Shown here piece by piece: positions 8,381 to 17,024 of a DNA stretch of 26,379 nt. A program made the translations under genes and the position numbers. Within the stretch, counting starts at the first letter, position 1; every line of letters begins with the position of its first letter. The notes under the pieces are model-generated. The model did no database searches, was not told the origin of the DNA, and saw only the letters and a program-made list of their open reading frames with translations. This DNA is from Fidelibacterota bacterium (GTDB taxonomy: Bacteria; Marinisomatota; SORT01). The stretch covers positions 1 to 26,379 of the forward strand of contig JADFMS010000017.1 in assembly GCA_022563775.1 (NCBI GenBank), in the 5' to 3' direction.

Positions 8381-9163
8381 TTAAATCTGTTCCATTGGGT
8401 TACCTTCTCCTGCTCCTGCCAATTCCTCTACACCGCCGCTAAATTCACAATCAAAACAATCATCAACTTCAACGCTGGATCTGAGGTGAAGCTTTTCCGA
8501 ACCGGATTTTAAATTGAATCGAGTACATTCGATTTGAACGAAGTTCCGCAGCAGCCTTCCGAGATTGCCGTAAAATCCGCCCGGGTCTTCCTTCAGACAA
8601 AGGTGGCTAAACGTTGGAGTAAACCGCGCGAGATGATCTTTCAGAAAAGACCGTTCAGCCTTTAGGGTTTCTTTCAACATTGCCGATTTTTTATTTTGTA
8701 TCGCATACGCTTCTTTTCGCGTGAGGAAGCACATGAATTCCAACTCACAGGCAACATGATCGATTCTCTCATGCTCCGCAACATTTAATTCCAGACCAAA
8801 GGCCGTAAAAAATCCCGAGATATCTGCCAGCTGATGCGGTTGTTGGAAGAGATTCTTATCGCCAAACTCCGTCTCGTACGGCGGTACGCTTGAACGTGCG
8901 CTGTGACCGAACAAATTGTAATACTTGCTTTTCAATTTATCTTTTAACTCTGCATTCACTTCCATCGCAAGATTTGAGACATCTTCTATAAGATTCTCGT
9001 CAATTATTGAAACCAGTTCGACAAACATTGAATTCCGTTTTTTCGATATGAGCCTTTTGACGGTTTCTTCAACCGGAGGTCGAAATCCGAGAGTTAATGC
9101 CTCGTAAATGCCGCTTCTGCAAAGAGCAATTTCAGCGTCATTAATATTTATTTTATGAGTCAT
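8381..9163 (-). CDS. TorD/DmsD/NarJ-type molybdoenzyme assembly chaperone
   Basis: A predicted 260-aa, all-helical cytoplasmic chaperone that would bind the alpha subunit, including its Tat leader, while the molybdenum cofactor is inserted. The evidence is the family-like pattern (RSGIYEALTLGFRPP near the N-terminus, an AEHERIDHVACELEFMCFL helix in the middle, then LARFTPTF and a FYGNLGRLLRNFVQIE helix near the C-terminus) and its position straight after the beta subunit. The reading frame is open further upstream into nxrB. I chose ATG 9163 because it has GAGG eight bases before it and begins 13 bases after the nxrB stop. The C-terminus carries two Cys (DDCFDC), which may bind metal. It ends 2 bases before the next gene. 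Confidence 0.82.
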   Translation of the reverse strand: MTHKININDAEIALCRSGIYEALTLGFRPPVEETVKRLISKKRNSMFVELVSIIDENLIEDVSNLAMEVNAELKDKLKSKYYNLFGHSARSSVPPYETEFGDKNLFQQPHQLADISGFFTAFGLELNVAEHERIDHVACELEFMCFLTRKEAYAIQNKKSAMLKETLKAERSFLKDHLARFTPTFSHLCLKEDPGGFYGNLGRLLRNFVQIECTRFNLKSGSEKLHLRSSVEVDDCFDCEFSGGVEELAGAGEGNPMEQI

Positions 9164-9176
9164 ATTGTTAACCTCA

Positions 9177-10427
9177 TTAAATTGAGTTTGCATATTTTTT
9201 TGATCTTTCGTAAATCGGTTCGTCAATAGTTGTACGGAAAAGTTCTGTGCCGTCTTTGCCGTACGCAATGACCGTATCATTATAAATATTGACGGGTTTA
9301 CCCCTGAGAGTACCTTCGTAAATCTTAGGTCCTTTCTCAAACTGGTAACTGAAAATTATTCGATTTGAACGCCTGAAGAGTTGCAACACTGCCAATAGCT
9401 CTCTGCTGGGATTCATATAATTTTCTATAGCTTGATCGACTCCGGGACCGAACATTTGTTTAAGATATTTTCTCGGCACCCATCTGGGCGGGATGTAAAA
9501 GCCGTTCGGAGAAGTTCCGAACTGCGAATAAAGCGGAAGCGCTACTTTCGCTTCATGAATCATATAATACAACGGATTGGATCGATCTTTCGTCCAACTG
9601 CCATCGTTGTTCATCTTGATCAAACCCTGCATCCTCATCTGACCTATACAAGCGGCCATACAGCGTGTTTCCATAGGAGTTCCTTCGGACTCCGGATCGG
9701 TTCCCTCAACACGTGGATAACAGCCAACGCACTTTTCGGTGATTCGTGTATTGCCTCTGTACATCGCTTTTTTGTATGGACATGCTTCCACACATTTTCT
9801 ATAACCGCGGCATTTTTCCTGATCAATTAAAACTATGCCGTCTTCCGGTCTTTTATAGATCGCTTCACGGGGACAAGCGGCGAGGCATGCAGGATAACTA
9901 CAGTGATTACATATTCTCGCTAAATAAAAGAACCAGGTTTTATGCGTTGGCAGTTCAACGCCTTCCTTATCCAACTCGTTGATCTTTCCGAGTTTTCCTT
10001 GAGGGTTATCCTCATAAATATTCGGAGAATTCCACTCGTGATCTTCCGGAAGATAACCTAAAACTCGTGAGCTGTTCGGCAGCAATCTTCTTTTGATAGC
10101 TTCGAAGATCGTCTTTCCTTCAAACCTGTATTTCCCGTTTCTCTTCCTCCATGTCTGTTTACCCGGATTAGCTTCCTCAAGAAGTTTGAGGATCTTCGCA
10201 TCCCAGAATTGAGGATATCCGCCATACGGCTTGGTTTCCACATTAGCCCACCACATCTGTTCCTGCCCTTTACTGAACGTCCAGGTGGATTTGCAAGCCA
10301 TCGTACACGTTTGACATGCGATGCAGCGGTTTATGTTGAACACGAATGCGAACTGGCGATCGGGATAGGCTCCTTCGTATGGATAATCCATTTCTCGATT
10401 TATCTGCCAATTTTTAACTTTAGGCAC
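9177..10427 (-). CDS. nxrB: NXR/Nar-type iron-sulfur beta subunit (NxrB-like)
   Basis: Electron-transfer subunit of a type II DMSO-reductase-family enzyme, 416 aa. Cys groups mark four clusters: C35/C38/C41/C45; C173/C176/C181/C185; C206/C212/C216 in CRGYRKC, the [3Fe-4S] site where Tyr209 stands where NarH has Trp; and C233/C236/C256/C260. The N-terminus (NWQ.NREMDYPYE) and the MWW.NVETKPYGGYPQFWD block resemble the nitrite oxidoreductase beta subunits of Nitrospira and anammox bacteria as I remember them. There is no signal peptide; beta subunits of this class are exported with the Tat-tagged alpha subunit. The start is GTG, with AAGGAGG eight bases upstream. It might instead serve a nitrate reductase or another Mo enzyme of the same clade. 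Confidence 0.9.
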   Translation of the reverse strand: MPKVKNWQINREMDYPYEGAYPDRQFAFVFNINRCIACQTCTMACKSTWTFSKGQEQMWWANVETKPYGGYPQFWDAKILKLLEEANPGKQTWRKRNGKYRFEGKTIFEAIKRRLLPNSSRVLGYLPEDHEWNSPNIYEDNPQGKLGKINELDKEGVELPTHKTWFFYLARICNHCSYPACLAACPREAIYKRPEDGIVLIDQEKCRGYRKCVEACPYKKAMYRGNTRITEKCVGCYPRVEGTDPESEGTPMETRCMAACIGQMRMQGLIKMNNDGSWTKDRSNPLYYMIHEAKVALPLYSQFGTSPNGFYIPPRWVPRKYLKQMFGPGVDQAIENYMNPSRELLAVLQLFRRSNRIIFSYQFEKGPKIYEGTLRGKPVNIYNDTVIAYGKDGTELFRTTIDEPIYERSKKYANSI

Positions 10428-10485
10428 GGTACTCCTCCTTTTGCTGATAATTCGTTAAATATTTATGTTTGCTCAATCTCATTTC

Positions 10486-10785
10486 TTATTCTTGATGTAG
10501 GTCGCTGTTGTTTACACGATCAATTATTCTGACGCTTCCCCACACAGAGATACATTCGTCTACGATAGTTTCTATCTCATTTTCTCCAAGCTGAAGATAA
10601 GCCCGGTGTGCTCCTGCATATTCGCAATTACTGAATATTCCCATCAGTTTATCTTTATCCATCCCAAGTCGAGCGAACTCTTCAGCAAAAACGTAAGCCA
10701 TATCTTTCGCGGCATCTTCATCAACTTCGAGCTCGACTCCGACTAAAACGTTAGGATCGCTTGGATCCGGATCATTGTAGGGCAT
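10486..10785 (-). CDS. Small conserved-looking protein between alpha and beta subunit genes (unknown)
   Basis: An acidic 99-aa protein starting MPYNDPDPSDPN, with no signal peptide or membrane segment. It has a strong AAGGAGAAGG ribosome-binding site and begins 11 bases after the nxrA stop, so it is surely translated as part of the operon. The sequence suggests a helix rich in Ala/Glu (AKDMAYVFAEEFARLG), then a conserved-looking turn (YAGAHRAYLQLGE) and a helix ending in WGSVRIID. I have a vague recollection of similar small proteins near molybdenum oxidoreductases, but no function is known to me. It may be an assembly factor or small subunit; this is inferred only from its position between the two main subunit genes. 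Confidence 0.8.
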   Translation of the reverse strand: MPYNDPDPSDPNVLVGVELEVDEDAAKDMAYVFAEEFARLGMDKDKLMGIFSNCEYAGAHRAYLQLGENEIETIVDECISVWGSVRIIDRVNNSDLHQE

Positions 10786-10796
10786 ACCTTCTCCTT

Positions 10797-13700
10797 CTAT
10801 TCTTTCATGTCGATTAAACCACCGGCGATATATCTTTTCATGAACTCGCTCTCATTGTCCGGCGTGAAACCTGTCGTGGCAGGCTGCCATATTCCAAGCC
10901 CGCCCATCCCTCCGTCTTCAGCTTTTGTTACCTTCACGATAGTTTCCTTCGGGACGGTGTTTAAAGCGTGATTATCCGATTCACCACCAAATATAAACCC
11001 CATGTAAGCTTTCGTCTTATGGAATAGGGTGTCCGTTTGGTGCATCGGCATATGCCAATTACGAGTAATCGACTGTTGTGAACCGTAACGCAGGTTCGCC
11101 TGATATCCCGTATTGGCGGACAATGCGCGTCCGTCGGGTCGTGATTCATGAGCTCTTACGCTTTTCTCCGTAGCGATGAACGGGGCGTGCTTCATCATCA
11201 CAATATTATATGGATAAGCATGATTGTACTTTGCCCTCAGCATACATCTTGAAACACGGTAGAAAAATTCCCCCGGTTTAGCGCCTATATAAGGTCTATC
11301 GGCAGGATTTGCGTCTATGTAAACATAATCCCCGTCTTCAATTCCAAGGTCACGCGCTGCCGCCGGATTTATGTGGAGCTGATGCTCACCTACGCTCGGT
11401 GACCGTTTGTCCAGTCTGTACGGATCGCCGAAATTTGAATCGTACAGCATATGCCAGTCAACGTTCGACCATCCACTGTGAACTCTGTGACGAGTCTTAG
11501 GCGTTAAACAGTAAAATGTAAATCCTTTCTCCCAGAGGAAGTTCTTTGTCCTTCTCGCCTTCTTCCAGCTCATTTTAATGTTGCGGATAGTCCGATCATC
11601 CCAGTGCTCTGCCTTTATCGAAATTCCGTAATCATCCGGACGAATGTATGGGTTTGAACTCACTATAACGTTCGGCAGGTATGGAGTAGCTTCGGGACCT
11701 TCTCTATGCACTATAAAATTCTCTCCGTATTCTATCGCTTCCGGAATATCGGAATACGCGTTCAATCTCCCCGTATCGGTGTGGAACGGTTCACTGTCAT
11801 TGATCTGCTCGAAGAACGGAATACGCGGATATGTCCTGAACATCATGAGCGCTCCACCGGATGGTCCGTACTTGCCAGCCATTATATCATCCAATTTATA
11901 TCCGGAAGTCGTCGTACTCGTATCCAATAGACGCTGGATATAAATACTCCGTTTCCCTTCATACTCAAATTTGAACATATCAGTAAAGCGAGAATCGCCG
12001 GTCACCTTTGCAAGACTCTTAGCGATTCCTGCGATTATAGCAAGATCGTCCCTGCTGTCGAACACCGGAGGGATTCCTCCTTTCCAGATCTGTAGAAAAG
12101 GATTTGAACAGCTCGCCGTAATCTCAAGATCGTCAAACTCGAGCCATGAATTGGCGGGAAGCGCAATATCCGAATATTCAATCGAGGCTGTCATCTGAAT
12201 ATCGAATGAGACTATCATTTCAATGTTCGGATTAACGTTCTTGATCATCTCGTAAACCCATTTCGCATTATTTATTAGATTCACGTTATTAAAAAGAATC
12301 GCTTTTGTGGGAGTCGGCATATGAGTATCACCGGTGAAATTCTTCCTTCCGTATTTCGGAGTGTCCACGATCAGAGCTTTATCGCCGTGATTCCAATACG
12401 CCGGTTCCTCGCCCTTTGCGTAAGCGTGGACTTTTACATCCTTTCCGTGAGCATTCGGATCAAGATTCGGCTCAAACGGATCCTCGGCGACCCATCCCTT
12501 AAACCCGGGTCCTGTCCATGGAGAACCCTGAAAAAGCCCGGCTTTATAATTTCCTGCCCAGGTGTGGCAGCCGGCACCCGGCGCACCCAAATTCCCCGTG
12601 AGCATAATCGGTAGGTATGCCGCTCTGTTCATCTCTGTTGCATGGAACCAATGGTTTATTCCCTCACCCTGATGAATGGCAACAGGTTTTATTTTAGCGA
12701 TATCCTTCGCTAATTGTTCAATTAATTTCTTCGGAGATTGAGTAATTTCCACTACGCTGTCGATGTCGTAATCCCTTAGATGGATCTTATATAACGACCA
12801 AAGAGTAGCTACCTCCACTTTGGATCCGTCTACAAGTTCCAACGTAAAGTTTCCGTCGAGAACAGGATTTATCCCTTTTTGTTCCATTGTATCACCGACA
12901 TCGTCTCTAGTCAGTGCCTTAAACTCTTTTGAATTTCTATCATAGACTACAAAATCGCCTAACTTTTCATGCTGCTCATCGGTAAATCCCTGAATTTTTA
13001 CTGAAGGACCCTCTTTTGACAGATCACTCTTATAATTGTGAAACAGTTCCGCTGCACGCAGTCTCTTCAAATTATCTTTCCTGACCAGAAGCGGGAAATC
13101 AGTGAATCTCTTCACGAATGATTCGTCATGCCAGTTCTTATCGATGATGATCTTTGTGATTCCCAACCAAAAAGCCGCATCTGTAGCCGGCCGAATTGGA
13201 ATCCAGTAGTCGGCTTTGGTTGACGGCGGTCCATATTCAGGAGCTATCACCACAATTTTTGCGCCCCTCTCCATGCATTCTATAAACCAATGAGAATCGG
13301 GCAGTTTATTCTCTACCAAGTTTTTCCCGTCCATGATAATGAGCTTTGAAAAGCGAAGATCATTGAAATCACAGTCAGATGCTTGGAGTCCATGAACAAA
13401 CGGCTGTCCGGGCGCCTGGTCGCCATGCCAGGTATAATTGGAGAAATTCCGTCCGCCAAGAGCCTTGTCTTTTCCGACTCCCCGGTTCTTCGCATCAAGC
13501 AGAGCGAGCGAATTATTCAATCGATACATTCCGTATTTACCGATAACTCCTAAGAGACCCATACCACCACGGATTTTTATAGTCCTTGTACCCGCTTCTT
13601 GCATCGCCTCTACCATTTCAGGCTGATACCCTTGCTTCAAAAGTTTCTTTTTACCTTTCTCTCCGCTATAGCGTTTAGAGATTGACGCTAAAGCTTTTGC

Positions 13701-14270
13701 TATATTATCCAATGCGTCGTCCCATGATATCTGGACAAACAGATCATCACCGCGGCTGTCAAATTTATATTTCTTCTTGAGTTTCGGAGTAAGTTCCGGA
13801 AAACCCGCATCGGCCCATCTTTTCCAACCCTTACGAACAATAGGATGTTTTAACCTGTAAGGACCATATAGAACTCTGTGAAAAGTATAACCTTTTGCGC
13901 ATTGCCTCGGGTTCCAGTTATTCGTTGCGTGATTTCCTTGAAGATCCGAGTAATTTTGGTAATCATAGGTCGAGCCCATCCGAACGACTATGCCATTCCG
14001 GACATATGCTCTCACTCTACAAGCATGCGTGTCGTTTGGAGAACAGACCCAATCAAACCAGCTGTCATATTTATACTGATTTCTGTAGACTTTCTCCCAT
14101 CCCCTGTTAACCGACCCAGCCAATGGATTTTCGCCCGGATTCACAGCTGAGAGGAGCTTCATCGGAGTACTCAGTGTATAGGCTAATGCTCCGGCGCCTA
14201 ATTCCATCCACTTGAGAAACTCCCTTCTCTCCATCCCACCACTATTTTTTCCTTCAGTTTTTTTAGTCAT
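10797..14270 (-). CDS. nxrA: NXR/Nar-type molybdopterin catalytic alpha subunit (NxrA-like, Tat-exported)
   Basis: A 1157-aa bis-MGD enzyme of the type II DMSO reductase family. The Tat leader has R15-R16 in ERREFLKWM followed by a hydrophobic stretch, which places the complex in the periplasm. The FS0 cluster ligands appear to be C76-x3-D80-x3-C84 and C124 (NPRQCAKG). The Mo-ligating Asp is D284 in WHGDQAPG, at the position of Asp222 in NarG. The block from there through HGLQASDCDFNDLRFSKL and DSHWFIECMERGAKIVVI resembles nitrite oxidoreductase alpha subunits and the related periplasmic nitrate reductase-like enzymes. Length matches NxrA (about 1150 aa) better than NarG (about 1250). The ribosome-binding site is GAGGAAG. 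The direction (nitrite oxidation or nitrate reduction) and even the substrate cannot be settled from sequence alone; selenate, chlorate or hydrocarbon enzymes belong to the same superfamily. Confidence 0.92.
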   Translation of the reverse strand: MTKKTEGKNSGGMERREFLKWMELGAGALAYTLSTPMKLLSAVNPGENPLAGSVNRGWEKVYRNQYKYDSWFDWVCSPNDTHACRVRAYVRNGIVVRMGSTYDYQNYSDLQGNHATNNWNPRQCAKGYTFHRVLYGPYRLKHPIVRKGWKRWADAGFPELTPKLKKKYKFDSRGDDLFVQISWDDALDNIAKALASISKRYSGEKGKKKLLKQGYQPEMVEAMQEAGTRTIKIRGGMGLLGVIGKYGMYRLNNSLALLDAKNRGVGKDKALGGRNFSNYTWHGDQAPGQPFVHGLQASDCDFNDLRFSKLIIMDGKNLVENKLPDSHWFIECMERGAKIVVIAPEYGPPSTKADYWIPIRPATDAAFWLGITKIIIDKNWHDESFVKRFTDFPLLVRKDNLKRLRAAELFHNYKSDLSKEGPSVKIQGFTDEQHEKLGDFVVYDRNSKEFKALTRDDVGDTMEQKGINPVLDGNFTLELVDGSKVEVATLWSLYKIHLRDYDIDSVVEITQSPKKLIEQLAKDIAKIKPVAIHQGEGINHWFHATEMNRAAYLPIMLTGNLGAPGAGCHTWAGNYKAGLFQGSPWTGPGFKGWVAEDPFEPNLDPNAHGKDVKVHAYAKGEEPAYWNHGDKALIVDTPKYGRKNFTGDTHMPTPTKAILFNNVNLINNAKWVYEMIKNVNPNIEMIVSFDIQMTASIEYSDIALPANSWLEFDDLEITASCSNPFLQIWKGGIPPVFDSRDDLAIIAGIAKSLAKVTGDSRFTDMFKFEYEGKRSIYIQRLLDTSTTTSGYKLDDIMAGKYGPSGGALMMFRTYPRIPFFEQINDSEPFHTDTGRLNAYSDIPEAIEYGENFIVHREGPEATPYLPNVIVSSNPYIRPDDYGISIKAEHWDDRTIRNIKMSWKKARRTKNFLWEKGFTFYCLTPKTRHRVHSGWSNVDWHMLYDSNFGDPYRLDKRSPSVGEHQLHINPAAARDLGIEDGDYVYIDANPADRPYIGAKPGEFFYRVSRCMLRAKYNHAYPYNIVMMKHAPFIATEKSVRAHESRPDGRALSANTGYQANLRYGSQQSITRNWHMPMHQTDTLFHKTKAYMGFIFGGESDNHALNTVPKETIVKVTKAEDGGMGGLGIWQPATTGFTPDNESEFMKRYIAGGLIDMKE

Positions 14271-14330
14271 TGTCGCTTCCTCGCTATACTTGAAAATCTC
14301 CTGTATTCACGGTTCGTTTTGGTATACTTT

Positions 14331-15962
14331 TTAATACGCGATTACCAAGTCTTGCCAGATCGTCACCGATTTTTTACCGTCCCGGTCACCGGCGCTTCCG
14401 TTCCAGACTGAAAAAGCCACGGAAAGATGCTGTCCCGGAACAAAATCCATACTGTTTTGACCCTCACCCTTCATAGAGCGCCTGAAAACAACCCTATACG
14501 TTCCGATATCGTATACCCCGAATGATTGTACGTTCTGCTCGATTATAGGTCGGGCCTTGAGCGTACCGAATCCCGTCGCTGTGAGATTTTCCACGGCAGA
14601 TTTTCTCGTCGGATCCGATACAATATTCCCTGCTCCCCATCCGGTTATAAAATCCGGATCAGACTCAAGGGTCAGCGCATTACGCGCCGGTTGTTCTAAA
14701 GCAGATTTCATAAGATTGGGATATGAGTCGATTCCTAAGTTAGGGTACATTTTATCTATATCCTGGAATGCGGGTTCAAGGTCAGCTTGGCGTTCTGATT
14801 TCCACATCCAGATAGTTACAGTTTGGGTTTTTTCACCCATTCCGAAAAAAGGAGGGTCATTTTCAGCTGAAAATTGGACTGCGGCGGCATCGCGGAAATC
14901 CTGAACTCGAATCGCCGTATGATCGTCGGTTGCATCTGTCCATGTCAACCTGAGCGACAGCTCTTTACCGTCATGAAGAGCTTGCACTGTCAATATTTCC
15001 GGCCTGTCAACTCTCCACCAGAGCGGCATCATATGGATGTTGATTGATCCAGCCTCTCTCCAGATTCCTGCATCAGGATGCTCTGGAATCTTCTCCACTC
15101 TGTTCGCTACGATCCTGAATTTCTTCATTTCTGCTATTTCACGCTGTTCCTCGCTTGACATTTCGAGGATGAAATGTGTCAGATGCCACGCCTCCTCTCC
15201 GTAAGACCAATCGCTCATAGGCATTGGGGTACCCGGCATCCCCAATACTATCCTGCGGTATACCTCTTTGGGATCGGGATTGCCCTTGAACACACCCATA
15301 GTTAGATCCCTCGGCCGTGTCGGCATTCCCTTCTCATCTATCTGGTCGGTGACGCCATCTCCCTCTCCTGTAGTTCCGTGACATGAAGCGCAGGCATCCC
15401 GAAACCGTTCAGAGGCTAACCTTGCCCTTTCTAACGTATATTCAGCTTCAGGAGGGATACGCAACATTCCCACTCCGCTGTCACCTACAACCACGTTCGG
15501 CTCTATCGGTTCGTTCGCAAAAGATTTGATGTAATGGACGAGACTCCATCTCTCATTTTCGGTTAAGTGCGCCCAGGAGGGCATCGAAGAACCCGGAATC
15601 CCCCTCGAAACAGTTCCGAAGATGTCATCATCTGTTGGTACTCTCTCCCATGTAGACACCATCCGATATCGGGCTGCCACAAAATCTCTCGGTTTTGGAT
15701 ATAGTAAGTAGGCTGCTGCGCCTTCTCCTGCCCCGTCCAATCCATGGCACGGCGCGCACTTTTTATCGTACAGAATCTTCCCCACTGCCAACAGTGGGGG
15801 TGATGACTCCACATAACTCAGAGGACTCAGGCTCCTTGGCAGCTCACCTGTCTCAATACTCAAAGGTTCCTTGGAGATTTCCGGTTGTGCGCACGTAAAC
15901 AAAATAATTCCTACTATTGCTATAATTGTTAAAGAATAGGAAGTCTTATTGTGATTGCTCAT
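14331..15962 (-). CDS. Fusion of dihaem cytochrome c and type II DMSO-reductase gamma (haem b) subunit
   Basis: A 543-aa exported protein. An N-terminal hydrophobic segment (11-23) ends in LFTC at C24; this is a poor lipobox (Thr at -1), so it is either an anchored lipoprotein or a membrane-tethered protein. Two cytochrome c domains follow: CAPCH at 69-73 with likely axial M127 (GSSMPSW), and CASCH at 191-195 with likely axial M247 (GTPMP). From about 281 to the end is an ethylbenzene-dehydrogenase/selenate-reductase gamma-like domain: FRDAAAVQF, the PPFFGMGE segment with M375 as candidate haem b ligand, and GKKSVTIWQDL at the end. It would take electrons from (or give them to) the NxrAB pair through haem b and pass them to periplasmic carriers through the c haems. 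It lies 60 bases before nxrA. The fusion removes the need for a separate cytochrome partner. Confidence 0.88.
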   Translation of the reverse strand: MSNHNKTSYSLTIIAIVGIILFTCAQPEISKEPLSIETGELPRSLSPLSYVESSPPLLAVGKILYDKKCAPCHGLDGAGEGAAAYLLYPKPRDFVAARYRMVSTWERVPTDDDIFGTVSRGIPGSSMPSWAHLTENERWSLVHYIKSFANEPIEPNVVVGDSGVGMLRIPPEAEYTLERARLASERFRDACASCHGTTGEGDGVTDQIDEKGMPTRPRDLTMGVFKGNPDPKEVYRRIVLGMPGTPMPMSDWSYGEEAWHLTHFILEMSSEEQREIAEMKKFRIVANRVEKIPEHPDAGIWREAGSINIHMMPLWWRVDRPEILTVQALHDGKELSLRLTWTDATDDHTAIRVQDFRDAAAVQFSAENDPPFFGMGEKTQTVTIWMWKSERQADLEPAFQDIDKMYPNLGIDSYPNLMKSALEQPARNALTLESDPDFITGWGAGNIVSDPTRKSAVENLTATGFGTLKARPIIEQNVQSFGVYDIGTYRVVFRRSMKGEGQNSMDFVPGQHLSVAFSVWNGSAGDRDGKKSVTIWQDLVIAY

Positions 15963-15995
15963 AGCAATATTCCCTCATATTTTGATATTGACATT

Positions 15996-16985
15996 CTATC
16001 CCCCCATCTGGCACATGAATTGAGGATAAGAATTCCCTTTCGTGGCTGTTTCCATCATTAAATGCTTCTCCGGTTTACAGGATACGGTAAGTTTGATCGC
16101 ATCCTTGATTTCATTCTCATCCGCTCCGGCTCTCAACATACTCAACAAGTCCGTACCCTGATTACTGGCGAGACACGGAATGAGAACACCCTTTGCAGAG
16201 AGTCGCATCCGATTACAGTCGGAACAAAAGTTAGAGCTCAAAGGACTGATGAAACCTACCGTGCCTATGCCGTTAGGTCTGCGGAAATACATTGCCGGAC
16301 CTGACCCTACAGGCCAATCTTCAACAGGAATCGGTTCTAAAGGATGAGCTAATTGCATCATTTCGTATAATGGAACTCTTCTCTCAAATGAGAAATAGCC
16401 TGTCTCCCCCATCGGCATGAGCTCTATGAAACGTACATGAACCGGGTAAGTCTCGGTCAGAGCAGCGAAATCACTTATCTCATCTTCGTTCATACCCCGC
16501 GACACGACAACATTCAGTTTCACTGGAGAGAATCCATTATCTAAAGCACACTCGATTCCCTCTAATACGTCCGTGATATCGCCGAAAGAAGTTATTCTCT
16601 TGTATTTATCAAAGTTCAGAGAGTCAATGCTGATGTTGATCCGATTTAATCCGGCATCGGATAAAGCAGGCGCGAACTTTTTTAAGAATATCCCGTTCGT
16701 ACTCAGTGAGATGTCATTTATCGAACCCAATTCTCTTAATTTCCCTATCAATGAGGGCAATTGGGGACGTATGAGAGGTTCTCCCCCTGTAATACGAAGT
16801 TTCAAAATTCCTAATTCGGAAAAAGATCTGACGAGGGAAATTATCTCCTCATCTGACATGATATCAGAGGCAGAACTGAATTTCGAATACGATTTAGGGA
16901 GACAATAGGAGCAGCGCAGATTACATCTGTCCGTTACCGATAAGCGGAGGTAATCTATGTTTCTGTTTAGAGAGTCAAAAAGCAT
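15996..16985 (-). CDS. moaA: GTP 3',8-cyclase MoaA (molybdenum cofactor biosynthesis)
   Basis: A 329-aa radical SAM enzyme that performs the first step of molybdopterin synthesis, GTP to 3',8-cyclo-GTP. The N-terminal [4Fe-4S] motif is C21-x3-C25-x2-C28, followed by TGGEP at 66-70. The C-terminal cluster ligands are C254, C257 and C271, in FCSDCNRMR and PCLAS. The protein ends in Gly-Gly, which is functionally needed in MoaA. Length and layout are normal. It sits 33 bases before the cytochrome/gamma gene and 39 bases after the hemerythrin gene, so it is probably cotranscribed with the Mo enzyme it serves. No other moa/moe genes are in the window. The AGGAG upstream is rather far (about 14 nt) from the ATG. 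Confidence 0.96.
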   Translation of the reverse strand: MLFDSLNRNIDYLRLSVTDRCNLRCSYCLPKSYSKFSSASDIMSDEEIISLVRSFSELGILKLRITGGEPLIRPQLPSLIGKLRELGSINDISLSTNGIFLKKFAPALSDAGLNRINISIDSLNFDKYKRITSFGDITDVLEGIECALDNGFSPVKLNVVVSRGMNEDEISDFAALTETYPVHVRFIELMPMGETGYFSFERRVPLYEMMQLAHPLEPIPVEDWPVGSGPAMYFRRPNGIGTVGFISPLSSNFCSDCNRMRLSAKGVLIPCLASNQGTDLLSMLRAGADENEIKDAIKLTVSCKPEKHLMMETATKGNSYPQFMCQMGG

Positions 16986-17024
16986 GTTACAAACGACATC
17001 TCCTTATAAACTTGAGATATTTAT

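Noticed and set aside
9164..9340. Longer N-terminus of the TorD-like chaperone, starting inside nxrB.
   Set aside because: The extension would overlap nxrB by over 160 bases. The ATG at 9163 has a well-spaced GAGG and falls just after the nxrB stop.
10797..14270. Assigning the alpha subunit as ethylbenzene dehydrogenase because of the aromatic operon nearby.
   Set aside because: The sequence blocks around the Mo-ligand Asp and the beta-subunit N-terminus resemble NXR more closely. Context alone is not enough to call a hydrocarbon hydroxylase.
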